Part shown: one piece after another, positions 41,403 through 52,148 of the stretch
Layout: each line of letters starts with the position of its first letter
Numbering within the stretch: the first letter of the stretch is position 1
Assembly (NCBI GenBank): GCA_025462735.1
Contig: JAOAPC010000008.1
Span: 248,001-312,000, forward strand
Source of the DNA: Acidobacteriaceae bacterium
GTDB taxonomy: Bacteria > Acidobacteriota > Terriglobia > Terriglobales > Acidobacteriaceae
DNA length: 64,000 nt
Direction: 5' to 3'
Translations under genes and position numbers: made by a program
The notes under the pieces: model-generated
Seen by the model: only the letters and a program-made list of their open reading frames with translations
Told to the model about the DNA's origin: nothing
The model's database searches: none

Positions 41403-42266
41403 GTGTCTAGCCTTACCGCTGTCAGCACGCGGGAAATTACCATTGCTCATAGTCCCGATTCCGATGATGCATTCATGTTTTATGCTTTGGCGACCAACAA
41501 AGTTCAGGTCCCCGGTCTGCGATTTACGCACACTCTGACCGACATTCAAACCTTGAATCAGAAAGCCGGCGAAGGCGACGGGGCCTACGATGTCACCGCA
41601 ATTTCTTTTCACGCCTACCCTTATTTGCAGAAGAAGTATGTGCTGATGAGTTGCGGCGGCAGCGTGGGCGAGGGCTATGGGCCGATGATCGTTGCTCCGC
41701 GCGCATTTTCAGAGAGCGATATCAAACAGAAGAAGATCGCTGTTCCTGGAAAGCTCACAACCGCTTATCTGGCATTGAAATTGTTTGCTCCGGAGATAGA
41801 AACCGAAGTCGTTCCGTTCGACCAGATCATTCCCAGCGTGCTGGAGGGAAAATATGAAGCTGGGTTGATTATCCACGAAGGCCAGCTCACTTATGACCGC
41901 TCCGGTCTGTACCGGATCATTGATTTAGGGAAATGGTGGCTGCAAACTACGGGACTGCCACTACCTTTGGGGGGAAATGCGATCCGTCGCAGCCTCGGTT
42001 CCGAGCTGATTTCGATAGTCTCTGGCGCGCTGCGCGACAGCATTCAATACGCGCTCGATCACCGCGAGCAAGCTCTTCAGTATGCCATGCAGTTTGCCCG
42101 CGACTTAGATCCGCGGCTGGCAGACCGCTTCGTGGGAATGTACGTGAACGAACGCACCCTGGATTACGGGCTGGACGGAAAAGAAGCGATTCGGCGTCTG
42201 CTCGATATGGGCTACCGTGAAGGAATCATTTCGGTTGAACCGCAGGTGGAGTTTGCCGAAATTTAG
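41403..42266 (+). CDS. mqnD: 1,4-dihydroxy-6-naphthoate synthase MqnD
   Basis: 287 residues from a GTG with GGAG upstream. 'ITIAHSPDSDDAFMFYALATNKV', 'YDVTAISFHAYPYLQKKYVLMSCGGSVGEGYGPMIVA', 'IPSVLEGKYEAGLIIHEGQLTYDRSGL' and 'LPLGGNAIRRSLG' are diagnostic of MqnD. The enzyme converts cyclic dehypoxanthinyl futalosine into 1,4-dihydroxy-6-naphthoate, the step after MqnC. It lies 20 kb from mqnC, so the pathway genes are split into two places. Confidence 0.95.
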   Translation: MSSLTAVSTREITIAHSPDSDDAFMFYALATNKVQVPGLRFTHTLTDIQTLNQKAGEGDGAYDVTAISFHAYPYLQKKYVLMSCGGSVGEGYGPMIVAPRAFSESDIKQKKIAVPGKLTTAYLALKLFAPEIETEVVPFDQIIPSVLEGKYEAGLIIHEGQLTYDRSGLYRIIDLGKWWLQTTGLPLPLGGNAIRRSLGSELISIVSGALRDSIQYALDHREQALQYAMQFARDLDPRLADRFVGMYVNERTLDYGLDGKEAIRRLLDMGYREGIISVEPQVEFAEI

Positions 42267-42310
42267 ATTGAAAGAGTTCGCGGCGCGAGTCGCCTCGAAT
42301 CTACGTTTTC

Positions 42311-43012
42311 ATGCGCGTGACCGATCCACAAACCCTCCTGATTGATGCCGACGACACGCTATGGGAAAACAATATTTATTTCGAACGTGCGATCGCGGAC
42401 TTCGTTTCATTTCTAAACCACCACGAGCGTTCGCCGTCTGAGATACGAGAAATTTTGAACGATGTCGAACGCGAGTGCATTGTCAGTCACGGCTATGGTT
42501 TGCAAAGCTTCACCCACTCGCTGGTAAGGACATTCGAGCGCTTGTCGGTCGAACCGATTACTCCCGCGCTGCATGAGACCAGTCACGGATTTGCCCGCAC
42601 CATCGCCGAACAGCCGGTGCAGACCCTTCCACAGGTTCCTGAAACCCTTGCCTACCTCGGCAAGCATCATCGCCTGATTCTGGTGACTAAAGGAAATTTC
42701 GCGGAGCAATCGGGAAAAGTTGAACGATCGGGATTGAAGGATTTTTTTAGCGCGGTCGAGATCGTGCCGGAAAAAGATGTCTCCGCGTACCAGACGATCG
42801 TGGGCCATTATCAGCTCGCCGACGATCAGACATGGATGGTCGGCAATAGCCCTAAGTCTGATATCAATCCCGCGCTCGGCGCCGGGCTTAACGCGGTGTT
42901 CGTGCCCCACGATGACACGTGGGTGCTGGAACACGAAGAACTAGCCGACCCTAAGCCGCCGAGCCGATTACTGGTCTTGAGCAGCTTTGCGGAGTTATCG
43001 AAGCACTTCTGA
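42311..43012 (+). CDS. HAD-family hydrolase
   Basis: 233 residues. Motif I 'LLIDADDTLWENNIYF' has the nucleophile Asp and the second Asp. Motif II is 'LVTKG', motif III is the Lys of 'VEIVPEKD', and motif IV 'WMVGNSPKSDINPALGAGLNAVFVPH' has the metal-binding acid in a divergent form. The helical cap between motifs I and II indicates a C1-cap HAD phosphatase. The substrate is unknown. It lies 44 bases after mqnD, convergent with hfq. Confidence 0.88.
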   Translation: MRVTDPQTLLIDADDTLWENNIYFERAIADFVSFLNHHERSPSEIREILNDVERECIVSHGYGLQSFTHSLVRTFERLSVEPITPALHETSHGFARTIAEQPVQTLPQVPETLAYLGKHHRLILVTKGNFAEQSGKVERSGLKDFFSAVEIVPEKDVSAYQTIVGHYQLADDQTWMVGNSPKSDINPALGAGLNAVFVPHDDTWVLEHEELADPKPPSRLLVLSSFAELSKHF

Positions 43013-43034
43013 ACCTCATTGGTCAGAACCAAAG

Positions 43035-43286
43035 CTAAGTGCTTTCTTCTGCGACATAGGCGATCTGGTGCTTGAAGATGAAGAGATTCGGCTTCCCCTC
43101 GCGGGTCAGACGCAGCATGTTGCGGTCGTAGTACTCAATCCAGCCGCTGACCACTTCCCCATCCACCAGCTTGATTGAGACCGGCCTTTTCTTCTCCACT
43201 AGCAATTTCAGATGAGCCACTTCCTCGTTCGTAGACTCCGGCGGCGGCGATTTTCCTTTTTGCGGAGATGAGTCGGCGAAAGGCAT
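43035..43286 (-). CDS. hfq: RNA chaperone Hfq
   Basis: 83 residues. The Sm core is clear: Sm1 'RPVSIKLVDGEVVSGWIEYYDRNMLRL' and Sm2 'NLFIFKHQIAYV', in which FKHQI corresponds to the YKHAI RNA-binding motif of E. coli Hfq. The N-terminal 20 residues are a polar extension, and the usual distal-face tail is absent. It should form a hexamer that pairs small RNAs with mRNAs. A strong terminator separates it from the upstream Oar gene. Confidence 0.85.
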   Translation of the reverse strand: MPFADSSPQKGKSPPPESTNEEVAHLKLLVEKKRPVSIKLVDGEVVSGWIEYYDRNMLRLTREGKPNLFIFKHQIAYVAEEST

Positions 43287-43313
43287 AGAGGGATTGTATA
43301 AGAAAATCCAGCT

Positions 43314-43352
43314 AAAAAAAGAAGGCCGTCACTCCAACCGGAGCGACGGCCT
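43314..43352 (-). terminator. Rho-independent terminator after the Oar-type receptor gene
   Basis: On the minus strand AGGCCGTC..CCGG..GACGGCCT forms a long stem followed by TCTTTTTTT. It lies about 20 bases beyond the receptor stop codon and before hfq. Confidence 0.88.
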
Positions 43353-43369
43353 CAGATTGTTCAACAGTT

Positions 43370-46300
43370 TCAGAAATTCAACTTCAGTTCAAACTCGATC
43401 TGACGAGGGGCACCCAGCGCGTTCACCCCCGAGCCGAGCCCGAGGCGCAAATTGTTCGGTTGCGGGTTGGTGGTACCGTTTGGTGATCCTGGGGTACCGT
43501 CCAAAATATTGCTGAATGGCGCGGCGGGACCATCGAAATTAGCAAAATTCAACACGTTGAAGAAAGTAACCCCAGGTCTCAGTTCGACCCTCTCCTTGAT
43601 TTTGTAGGCCCAGCTCAGACCAAAGTCGAAGCTTTTTAGCCAACCCTGGCCTACCGCGCCGGGAGGCGCCAATTGCAGTGGGCAAACAGTACTGCCGCAT
43701 CCAGTGACGTTGCCGCCAATGACGCCGCCCAATTGTTGAAGCTGGGTAACGGTCATTAAACCATTGTCGATCAGGACCTGCCCCGCTGGGGTGGGCTGAC
43801 CCACCATTGTGTTGTTGAAATTTGTGATCCTCTGATTGAGCCCACTAACGCTCAAAGTTCGCCCAAAAGCGCCTATATTTGTGCCAGGCAACAAATCTCC
43901 GGTACCACCATTTGAAACACCGCTTCCATCCCCGGTTCCGTCTCCAGTGATATCGGTCTGGAAAATACCTCCCCCTAGTCCGCTAACCGGCAGCGTCACG
44001 TTTGATGCAAGGGGGCTATCGAAATGGCCAATTAAGCTGACTCGAAGGTTAGCCAAAAGGTCGAACGTGCCGCCAAACGAAAGTTGATGAGTTCGATCTA
44101 AACCGTTCGGGCCGATGTATTTTGAAGGGTTGGCGTAGTCTGTGGCGAAATTAATGAAATCACTGTCCCGTGCTGAGGAGATGTAGCGGGAGAACGAATA
44201 GGAAACTTGCAAATTCAAAACCTTCGCTCCCCGAAATGGATTGTGGACATCCTCTCTCAATGACGTCTGCAGCCCGTTGTAAACCGATCGTCCGATCGGG
44301 AAGAGCATCTGGTTGGCACCGACGTTAGGATTGATTCCCGGAAAAGCAGCGCCATTATTAGGTGTCAAGCAGTTAGTGCCGGTCGTGACATTGCACGTGA
44401 AAGCAGCGGGAAATCCTAGCAATGAGGAATACCCTGAGTCCAATCCGCCGGTAATTGGATCTCCCGCACCGTTGAACCTCACTAGTGAATAATCTGCGAT
44501 TCTTGCTCCGTTGTTAATTGCGCAGTTTATATCAGCGCTACCAGTTCCGGGGCCGCATCCAAACGCCGCATCGGTCGCGGAGATAGCAGTCAAAGCCGCG
44601 CTCTTGTTAAAGTGTCCTGCGTTCCCCACTTGATTCGTGTCTATGGTAAGCAAGTTGTGCGTCGATATGTTTCGAAGGTAATCGACTGTCAGCACCATAC
44701 CTGGGCGAATCTGATGCTGGATCCCTATATTCATTTGCACCGAGCGCGGCGTCACATAGTTAGGAGCAAAGAGCTGAGTACCTGTACCATTCAGTGCGTC
44801 CGCTAGAGCGTTCCCAATGTAGGAGGGGTTGGTGGCCGCAGATGCGCTTGCTGCCTGATAAGCCTGCTGAGCAGCAACAATTTGTGAGGCTACGGTCCCA
44901 ATTGGCTGGCCGCAGAAGGAAAAACTGCCCGCTCCGCCTGAACAGGCGGCCTGCTCCGCAAGAAACAAACCGGTGGGCAATCGACCGGGGCGGTCGAAAA
45001 GGTTGTTGTTCCAAATAGAGTTCTCATAGAACAAGCCGATACCGCCGCGAATTACAGTTGTCCCCTTCTTGCTGCTGTCCCATGCGAATCCGACTTGCGG
45101 CGCAAAATTATGATTAGGCTGATTAACCCGGGCACCCAGGTTTTTGTAGAACTGATTATTGAATTGATTAAGAGCTGCAATCGGCCCGATGTCGCTATCT
45201 GTGCGACCGGTGTCACGCACATAGCGAATGCCGTATGTCAGGGTGAAGTAAGGTTTCACTTTCCAAGCATCGCCAAAATACAAAGCCAACCGATTATCTG
45301 GTCCCAGGCCGCCACCTGGAAAACCAAACGCGGGCATCTCTGAAGAGAAACCCTGTCCGTTTCCAAACGTGACGGTGTCAGCGGGATAGTTGAGAGGATT
45401 GCTCGCCCCACCGGAGAACGGACAATTGCTGGCTGCAACACATTTCGGCGGGGCATTTGGTGCACCGACAGCAGGCGCCGAGCCCAAAAACTTTGCAAAC
45501 CCGCCACCGTGAATGTGATTGAAGCCCATCCCAAACCGGAAGACGTGGCTGTTGTACGCTTTGCTAGCGTCGTACTTGATCTGATGATCGGACTGCATCG
45601 TTGCCTGCGGCGCGAGGAAGTTTGGCCCAGAACAAAATTGGTCAGCACCAGCAGTTAGGCAATTTGCATCACCTCCGATTGCCAGCTCAATTCCTGGCGC
45701 GGGGTCGAAAATCGTAGAACCCGTTACTGCGTCCTTGATGCCGTTCTCAAACTTGGTATAGCCGAAGCGGACGCTATGGGTAAAGCTACCAGTATTGAAA
45801 TCAACGCCGATCACATGGTCGCGAGCATGATTCACATTGGAAAACGGCTGGAATGAGTTGGGGATAAAAGGCAGTACGCTCTTATTTTGATCAAACGTGA
45901 ATCGATAGAAGATCTTAAACCGGCTCACCTGATAATCTAGGCGGCCATCGACCTCGGTCTCGCGAAATGGCGAGTCAAAACTTCCAGAGAGATTCGCGAA
46001 AGCGCCGCCGGGCAACACAGGATCCAGTAAATCCTGCTTGTTGCGCTCACCCGTTACAAAGAAGAAGAGCTTATCTTTGACAATAGGCCCCCCGAGGCTC
46101 CCGCCGAATTGGTTCCGCTGGAAAGGATTTTTTGAACCGCTGGGAAGAGCAGCGTTCAAGCTCTGGTCGCGGAAATAGTAGAATCCATCACCGTGCAACC
46201 GGTTTGTTCCACTCTTGGTATTCAGGCTCACTGAACCTGACGACGTCAGCTCCGTCGAGAGATCCAACGAGGACTGCTGCAGCGAGGCTTCCTCGATCGC

Positions 46301-46969
46301 ACCGAGGGGAACATTCATTGTTGTCGTGCCGACAGTCTCATCACTGATATCCAAACCATCGAGTTCAATCCGTGCCGTACGCCCGAATCGTCCTCCGAAC
46401 GAGACTGACGAGAACCCATTCTTGGTGGGATCAAAAGTTCCGCCGTCCTGAATTTGAACGCCGGGTTCGAGCTGCGCAAGGTCAAGGAAATTACGACCGT
46501 TAATAGGAAGATTCTCGATCTGCTGCGAAGTCAAAATGCCCTGAACCGTGGCCTGCTCAGTATTGACCTCGACGTCGGAGCCCTGGACCTCCACAACTTC
46601 TGTTTCCGGACCAACCGCCAGCTTGAAGTTTCCGGAAGAAGTGACGTTCACCTGAACCGTAACGGGAGCCTCCGTAGTCTTAAAACCCTTGGCCTCTACC
46701 CGAACCATATATTCGCCAGGGTTCAGCGCTCCAGACGCGTAGGCACCCGACGGTGTCGTCGTCACTGAAAACGTCTGGCCTGTTCCTTTATTGGTGATGG
46801 TAACCTTGGCGTCGCCGACCACGGCCCCGCTCTGGTCCGTGATGGTTCCCTGAATGCTGCCGGTTGAAATGGTTGTCTGAGCTAGACACATCGGCAAGAT
46901 CAAAGTCACGATGAATGCCGTCGCGAGACACTGACGAAATCCAAACACCATCCGTGCAAGCAGATTCAT
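43370..46969 (-). CDS. Oar-like TonB-dependent outer-membrane receptor
   Basis: 1199 residues. A signal peptide (cleavage after LAQ, about residue 31) is followed by a carboxypeptidase-regulatory-like beta sandwich (35-100, 'IQGTITDQSGAVVGDAKVTI', 'PSGAYASGALNPGEYMVRVEAKGF'). A plug domain follows at about 110-250 ('IENLPINGRNFLDLAQLEPGV', 'RIELDGLDISDE'), then a long 22-strand-type barrel ending 'QIEFELKLNF', with the terminal aromatic residue of outer-membrane proteins. Oar-type receptors are abundant in acidobacteria and are thought to take up large ligands such as oligosaccharides. No TonB box is obvious, and the ligand is unknown. It is a single-gene unit. Confidence 0.93.
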   Translation of the reverse strand: MNLLARMVFGFRQCLATAFIVTLILPMCLAQTTISTGSIQGTITDQSGAVVGDAKVTITNKGTGQTFSVTTTPSGAYASGALNPGEYMVRVEAKGFKTTEAPVTVQVNVTSSGNFKLAVGPETEVVEVQGSDVEVNTEQATVQGILTSQQIENLPINGRNFLDLAQLEPGVQIQDGGTFDPTKNGFSSVSFGGRFGRTARIELDGLDISDETVGTTTMNVPLGAIEEASLQQSSLDLSTELTSSGSVSLNTKSGTNRLHGDGFYYFRDQSLNAALPSGSKNPFQRNQFGGSLGGPIVKDKLFFFVTGERNKQDLLDPVLPGGAFANLSGSFDSPFRETEVDGRLDYQVSRFKIFYRFTFDQNKSVLPFIPNSFQPFSNVNHARDHVIGVDFNTGSFTHSVRFGYTKFENGIKDAVTGSTIFDPAPGIELAIGGDANCLTAGADQFCSGPNFLAPQATMQSDHQIKYDASKAYNSHVFRFGMGFNHIHGGGFAKFLGSAPAVGAPNAPPKCVAASNCPFSGGASNPLNYPADTVTFGNGQGFSSEMPAFGFPGGGLGPDNRLALYFGDAWKVKPYFTLTYGIRYVRDTGRTDSDIGPIAALNQFNNQFYKNLGARVNQPNHNFAPQVGFAWDSSKKGTTVIRGGIGLFYENSIWNNNLFDRPGRLPTGLFLAEQAACSGGAGSFSFCGQPIGTVASQIVAAQQAYQAASASAATNPSYIGNALADALNGTGTQLFAPNYVTPRSVQMNIGIQHQIRPGMVLTVDYLRNISTHNLLTIDTNQVGNAGHFNKSAALTAISATDAAFGCGPGTGSADINCAINNGARIADYSLVRFNGAGDPITGGLDSGYSSLLGFPAAFTCNVTTGTNCLTPNNGAAFPGINPNVGANQMLFPIGRSVYNGLQTSLREDVHNPFRGAKVLNLQVSYSFSRYISSARDSDFINFATDYANPSKYIGPNGLDRTHQLSFGGTFDLLANLRVSLIGHFDSPLASNVTLPVSGLGGGIFQTDITGDGTGDGSGVSNGGTGDLLPGTNIGAFGRTLSVSGLNQRITNFNNTMVGQPTPAGQVLIDNGLMTVTQLQQLGGVIGGNVTGCGSTVCPLQLAPPGAVGQGWLKSFDFGLSWAYKIKERVELRPGVTFFNVLNFANFDGPAAPFSNILDGTPGSPNGTTNPQPNNLRLGLGSGVNALGAPRQIEFELKLNF

Positions 46970-47281
46970 GTAGGGGATATTCCTTTCGAGGTTTGATGCA
47001 CGTCAGGCCATGAAAATTACTTGCCCCCGACGAAAGTTCGCGACTAGAAGTCGGGATGTAACCACCCCACCATAACGCAGTAAAATTCTTAGCTTCCCGG
47101 AATTGCAGAATATTGACAATCCGGCTCTGCGCTTCTGAAAGAGGGTGTAGAAAGAAAATCGCTCTCGTCGACCCGAACCTAGCCATCCAGTAATATAACT
47201 CGGAAGGCTATTCATATCTTCTCGGGGTCTGTTTGCTATCGTAACGTCCTCTCGAACCTGTTCCACCTTAAAGAATTGCCG
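46970..47281. other. Divergent promoter region between the receptor gene and tdh
   Basis: About 310 bases with no gene. It must hold the promoters of the minus-strand receptor gene and the plus-strand threonine dehydrogenase. No operator palindrome or riboswitch fold stands out. A GAAAGG-like sequence precedes the receptor start. Confidence 0.5.
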
Positions 47282-48343
47282 ATGAAAGCACTCGTTAAAG
47301 CGCAGAGCACCCGTGGTCTGTGGCTCGAAGATGTTGCCGAGCCGGAAGTCGGCATCAACGACGTCAAAGTCCGTGTGTTGCTCACGGGAATTTGCGGCAC
47401 CGATCTCCATATATATGAGTGGGACGCGTGGGCCAAGTCCACAATTCCGGTGCCCATGGTCATCGGACATGAATTCGTTGGGGAAATTGTGGCGGTTGGC
47501 GCAAACGTCTCCGACTTTCATCCCGGCGAACTGGTTAGCGGTGAAGGACACGTGACCTGTGGCCGCTGCCGGAACTGCCTCGCGGGCCGGCGCCATCTTT
47601 GCGCGCACACCCAGGGGGTGGGAGTAAATCGTCCGGGCGCCTTTGCCGAGTACATCGTGCTTCCCATGTCGAACATCTGGCGACACGACCCCAAGATCAA
47701 GCCCGAGGTCGCCGCCATCTTCGATCCGTTTGGCAATGCGGTTCACACCGCACTTTCATTTCCGGTACTCGGGGAAGACGTCTTGATCACGGGTGCGGGC
47801 CCGATCGGAATCATGGCGGCGGCGGTGGTGCGCCATGCGGGTGCACGCTACGTCGTGATCACTGACGTGAACGCTTATCGTCTGGCCCTCGCAGAAAGGA
47901 TTGGAGTCACGTTGGCGGTGAACCCGCAAGTCTCGCCACTCGCGGAGGTGCAAAAGAAATTGGGAATGCAGGAAGGATTCGATGTCGGCCTTGAAATGTC
48001 GGGGAATCCCGCGGCGTTTCGCGAGATGCTGAAGAACATGAGCCATGGCGCGAAAATTGCGATGCTTGGCATTCCGGTCGCAGAGATGGCCATCGACTGG
48101 CATCAAGTAATCTTCAGCATGTTGACGATCAAAGGAATTTACGGACGCGAGATGTACGAAACCTGGTACAAGATGACAATCATGCTCGAAACCGGCCTCG
48201 ACATTTCTCCGGTGATCACCCACCAGTTCTCATTTCGCGAGTACGAAAAAGGGTTCGAAGCCATGCGTTCGGGGAATTGCGGAAAAGTGCTGCTCGATTG
48301 GCGGGAGCTCGACCAAAGCTCTGGGCAGAAAACGGTGCGTTAA
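47282..48343 (+). CDS. tdh: L-threonine 3-dehydrogenase
   Basis: 353 residues from the ATG at 47282. It is a medium-chain zinc dehydrogenase with '[18 protein letters not shown]' (the WDxW-type Tdh signature), '[14 protein letters not shown]', a full structural zinc loop '[15 protein letters not shown]', '[27 protein letters not shown]' and '[20 protein letters not shown]'. It oxidises threonine to 2-amino-3-ketobutyrate with NAD+. The usual partner kbl (ketobutyrate CoA ligase) is not next to it. The next gene is a chloride antiporter 10 bases on. Confidence 0.95.
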   Translation: MKALVKAQSTRGLWLEDVAEPEVGINDVKVRVLLTGICGTDLHIYEWDAWAKSTIPVPMVIGHEFVGEIVAVGANVSDFHPGELVSGEGHVTCGRCRNCLAGRRHLCAHTQGVGVNRPGAFAEYIVLPMSNIWRHDPKIKPEVAAIFDPFGNAVHTALSFPVLGEDVLITGAGPIGIMAAAVVRHAGARYVVITDVNAYRLALAERIGVTLAVNPQVSPLAEVQKKLGMQEGFDVGLEMSGNPAAFREMLKNMSHGAKIAMLGIPVAEMAIDWHQVIFSMLTIKGIYGREMYETWYKMTIMLETGLDISPVITHQFSFREYEKGFEAMRSGNCGKVLLDWRELDQSSGQKTVR

Positions 48344-48352
48344 CATCGTACC

Positions 48353-50149
48353 GTGCATTATTTGAGTCCTGAGCATAAGCTGGCTTCTATTAGAGGTGTG
48401 GCCACGGCAAACGCCGCGGAAATCTCCACAACTGTCAGCACAATCAGCTGGCGGCGGACACCTCTGCAATTCGCACGAAAGAAACTTCAGCAGCGCGAGG
48501 ACCAGGTATTTCTCGTGCTCGCATTGGTCATTGGCGCGCTCACCGGTCTATCGGTGGTCGCATTTATTCTGCTCACCGAGCGCATGGGGATGCGCCTCTA
48601 CCCGCCGGGTAGCGCAGCGTGGCGACGCGTTTCGTTTCCGATCGCTGGATCACTCATCATCGGATATCTTCTGTACCGCTATTTTCCTAACGCTCGCGGG
48701 AGCGGCGTACCGCAAACCAAGGCCGCCCTCTATGCGCGCGAAGGCCGCATTCTTCTACGCACGGTGCTCGGGAAATTCTTTTGCACCTCCGCAACTCTTG
48801 CCAGCGGAATCCCTCTGGGACGAGAAGGCCCCTCTGTCCAGGTCGGGGCGGGCATTGCATCTGTGCTGGGACGCTGGTTGGGCTTGCGTCCGGAAAAAGT
48901 AAAGGCGCTGATTCCAGTAGGCGCAGCGGCCGCCATTGCTGCGGCATTCAACACTCCCTTGGCGGCAGTACTTTTCGCGCTCGAGGAAATTGTGGGAGAC
49001 CTGCACGCGCCGGTGCTTGGCTCGGTTGTGCTCGCCTCTGCGACCTCATGGAGCGTACTGCGCCTGCTGTTGGGCAACAATCCGCTCTTCAAAGTTCCGC
49101 AATACCAGTTAGTACATCCGGCAGAATTCGCTATTTATGCAGTGCTCGGGGTAATCGGCGGCCTGGTATCAGTTGTTTTCACCAAGCTTCTCTTAGGAAT
49201 GCGGGCGTACTTTCTGCGAATGCCACAAAAGACTGTTTGGCTACAGCCTGCAGTTGGAGGTCTAGTGGTTGGGTTGCTGGGATGGGCGGTGCCTCAGGTC
49301 CTTGGGGTGGGTTACGGCTACGTAGGCGACGCCCTCAATGGAAAGATGGCGCTCGAGTTAATGGCCTTACTCGTCGTGCTGAAGCTTGTCGCGGTTACGA
49401 CCTGTTATGCATCGGGAAATGCCGGCGGCATCTTTGGCCCGGCTTTGTTTATCGGCGCCATGCTTGGCGGTTCGGTAGGAACTCTGGCGCACCGTTTGTT
49501 TCCGGTGTACACGGCAAACCCGGGGGCATATGCCTTGGTCGGAATGGGGGCGGCGTTCGCCGGAATTGTCCGTGCGCCGATGACCTCGGTGCTGATGATC
49601 TTCGAGATGACGCAGGACTATGCGGTCATCGTGCCGTTGATGATTTCGAATCTTGTGAGCTTGTTCATTTCTTCGCGTTTGCAGCGGACGCCAATTTATG
49701 AGGCACTGGCGATCCAGGATGGCGTTCATCTTCCTTCTGCGGAGTCACGACAGATAGACGGCCAGCGTCGAACTGGGCGAATTATGCGTCAACCGAGTGA
49801 GTCACTAGCGGCACGGCTTACTCTCGCTGAGGCCGTGGAACAAACTCATGCGAGTAAGTTTCACAGCTGGCTAGTGGTAGATGAAAGCGGCGTTGCGGGA
49901 GTCATTAACCGGCTCACGCTGGAGCAGGAGGTTGCGCAAAATCCCGGGAAGGAGCTGGGCAAGATCGTGGACGGACTGATGTTCCCTCATGTCCACTCCG
50001 ATCAAGGCATCAATGTCGCCCTTGAACGGATGGGGGCAAACCACCTCGATATTCTGCCCGTCGTGAATCGTGCGAATATTCATCAACTGGAAGGGACCGT
50101 AACTCTCCGGGACGTCCTAAATTCTTACGGCATTAATCCGGAGGCTTAG
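48353..50149 (+). CDS. CLC-family chloride/proton antiporter with CBS domains
   Basis: 598 residues from a GTG. CLC core motifs are present: 'GSGVPQT' (about 121), 'GREGPSVQVGAG' (about 157, with the gating glutamate of antiporters) and 'GIFGPALFIGAMLGG' (about 363). Twelve or more membrane segments span 55-445. A pair of CBS domains (about 475-595) at the C-terminus probably regulates gating by nucleotide binding. The cytosolic gating glutamate residue cannot be placed with certainty. It exchanges Cl- for H+ across the inner membrane. Confidence 0.92.
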   Translation: MHYLSPEHKLASIRGVATANAAEISTTVSTISWRRTPLQFARKKLQQREDQVFLVLALVIGALTGLSVVAFILLTERMGMRLYPPGSAAWRRVSFPIAGSLIIGYLLYRYFPNARGSGVPQTKAALYAREGRILLRTVLGKFFCTSATLASGIPLGREGPSVQVGAGIASVLGRWLGLRPEKVKALIPVGAAAAIAAAFNTPLAAVLFALEEIVGDLHAPVLGSVVLASATSWSVLRLLLGNNPLFKVPQYQLVHPAEFAIYAVLGVIGGLVSVVFTKLLLGMRAYFLRMPQKTVWLQPAVGGLVVGLLGWAVPQVLGVGYGYVGDALNGKMALELMALLVVLKLVAVTTCYASGNAGGIFGPALFIGAMLGGSVGTLAHRLFPVYTANPGAYALVGMGAAFAGIVRAPMTSVLMIFEMTQDYAVIVPLMISNLVSLFISSRLQRTPIYEALAIQDGVHLPSAESRQIDGQRRTGRIMRQPSESLAARLTLAEAVEQTHASKFHSWLVVDESGVAGVINRLTLEQEVAQNPGKELGKIVDGLMFPHVHSDQGINVALERMGANHLDILPVVNRANIHQLEGTVTLRDVLNSYGINPEA

Positions 50150-50245
50150 GACTACCGACTCGAAGCGATTTTCTTCTTTGTTGAGGTACCATTAAAGGTT
50201 GCGACGGGCCCTTCCGACGCCTGACTCTATTGAGGAATTCTTCAT

Positions 50246-52075
50246 ATGGCAACCATTTCCCAAACTAATCCCTCGATTCCGCTCACCAAGAATGAGCACT
50301 TGCTCCGCTGGGTCGAAAAAATGGCTGAACTCACCCGTCCGGCGCGCGTTCATTGGGTGGATGGTTCGCAGGAAGAATACGATCAACTTTGCGACGAGAT
50401 GGTGGCAGGTGGCACGTTCATACGGCTGAATCAGGACCTCTGGCCAGGATGCTTTCTCGCCCGCTCCGATAAAAGTGACGTCGCCCGTGTGGAAGAACGC
50501 ACTTTCATCTGCTCACTTTCGAAAGACAGCGCCGGCCCCACCAACAATTGGGAAAATCCCTACGAGATGCGGCGCAAACTGCGCGCGTTATTTCGCAACT
50601 CGATGAATGGCCGCACTATGTATGTGCTGCCGTTCAGCATGGGCCCGGTGGGCTCGCCCATGTCGCAGATCGGCGTGCAGCTGACAGATTCGCCGTATGT
50701 GGTCGTCAGCATGAGAATCATGGCGCGAATCGGTATACCGGTATTCAAGGAAATCGATAAAGATTACAAGCGCGTAGTTCCCTGCCTGCACAGCGTGGGC
50801 GCGCCGCTAAAACCGGGACAGAAAGATGTGCCTTGGCCTTGCAATGACGAGAAGTACATCGTGCACTTCCCCGAAGTACGCGAGATCTGGTCGTATGGTT
50901 CGGGATACGGCGGTAACGCGCTGCTCGGCAAGAAGTGTTTTGCCCTGCGAATCGCCTCCGCTATGGCGCGCGACGAGGGCTGGATGGCCGAACACATGCT
51001 GATCGTCGGAGTCGAAGATCCCAAGGGCCAAAAGACTTATGTTGCTGCGGCGTTCCCCAGCGCTTGCGGAAAAACAAATTTCGCCATGATGGTCCCCCCG
51101 GAGGAGTTCAAAGGCTGGAAAGTATGGACTGTGGGCGACGACATTGCCTGGATCACGCCCGATGCGGATGGGCGACTGCGCGCCATCAACCCAGAAGCCG
51201 GATTTTTCGGCGTCGCGCCGGGAACATCCGTCAAGACGAATCCCAACGCGATGGCGACTCTTGCGAAGAACTCAATTTTTACCAACGTCGCGCTAACCCC
51301 TGAAGGAGGAGTCTGGTGGGAGGGAATGACCGAAAAGCCGCCAGCGGAATGCGCAGACTGGCAAGGGAATTTGTGGACTCCAGAGATCGCTAAGAAAACC
51401 GGCGCGAAGGCAGCCCATCCGAACGCACGTTTCACCGCACCAGCGCGGCAGTGCCCGACCATCGACTCCGCATGGGAAGATCCGACCGGTGTTCCCATTA
51501 GCGCGATCATTTTTGGCGGACGCAGGGCGCACACCATTCCGCTCGTCTATCAGGCCTTCAACTGGAGTGCAGGGGTTTACGTCGGCGCCACCATGGGCTC
51601 GGAGATGACAGCCGCCGCCGCGGGGGAAGTTGGTAAAGTGCGTCGTGACCCAATGGCGATGATTCCATTCTGCGGCTACAACATGGGCGACTACTTTCGG
51701 CACTGGATCAAGATGCAACGCTCGCTCAGCGTGACCCCGCGGATTTTCCACGTGAACTGGTTCCGCAAAGATGCCAACGGAGAATATTACTGGCCTGGTT
51801 TCCGTCAGAATTTCCGCGTGCTCAAATGGATCATCGATCGCGTGCATGGACGAACCCGCACCAAGGAAACTCCCATCGGCTGGACGCCTTTCTACGAAGA
51901 CATTGATTGGAGCGGTCTGGAGTTCACGCGAGAAAAATTTGATGAATTACAAAAAGTGGACCGTCCCGCCTGGAAGCGCGAGGTCATTGACCACGAGGAG
52001 TTGTTCATCCTGCTTCACGCACATCTCCCGCCCGAAATGATTTACGAACGCGAGCTGTTAATCTGCCGGCTGTGA
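50246..52075 (+). CDS. pckG: Phosphoenolpyruvate carboxykinase (GTP)
   Basis: 609 residues, the normal length for the GTP-dependent family. '[45 protein letters not shown]', the kinase-1a loop '[13 protein letters not shown]' (about 270-283), '[10 protein letters not shown]', '[21 protein letters not shown]', '[29 protein letters not shown]' and '[24 protein letters not shown]' are all diagnostic. It converts oxaloacetate and GTP into PEP, CO2 and GDP for gluconeogenesis. It is a single gene, convergent with holB. Confidence 0.97.
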   Translation: MATISQTNPSIPLTKNEHLLRWVEKMAELTRPARVHWVDGSQEEYDQLCDEMVAGGTFIRLNQDLWPGCFLARSDKSDVARVEERTFICSLSKDSAGPTNNWENPYEMRRKLRALFRNSMNGRTMYVLPFSMGPVGSPMSQIGVQLTDSPYVVVSMRIMARIGIPVFKEIDKDYKRVVPCLHSVGAPLKPGQKDVPWPCNDEKYIVHFPEVREIWSYGSGYGGNALLGKKCFALRIASAMARDEGWMAEHMLIVGVEDPKGQKTYVAAAFPSACGKTNFAMMVPPEEFKGWKVWTVGDDIAWITPDADGRLRAINPEAGFFGVAPGTSVKTNPNAMATLAKNSIFTNVALTPEGGVWWEGMTEKPPAECADWQGNLWTPEIAKKTGAKAAHPNARFTAPARQCPTIDSAWEDPTGVPISAIIFGGRRAHTIPLVYQAFNWSAGVYVGATMGSEMTAAAAGEVGKVRRDPMAMIPFCGYNMGDYFRHWIKMQRSLSVTPRIFHVNWFRKDANGEYYWPGFRQNFRVLKWIIDRVHGRTRTKETPIGWTPFYEDIDWSGLEFTREKFDELQKVDRPAWKREVIDHEELFILLHAHLPPEMIYERELLICRL

Positions 52076-52148
52076 AGCATATTCGAAGTCGCCCGGAAGC
52101 GCGCAGAGATACGCTCGGCTTGCATGATCCAAACTCGCTTGGGACTAA

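Noticed and set aside
48781-49701. A 306-codon plus-strand open frame
   Set aside because: It is a +1 shadow of the CLC antiporter gene; the translation is Gly/Arg/Cys-rich without motifs.
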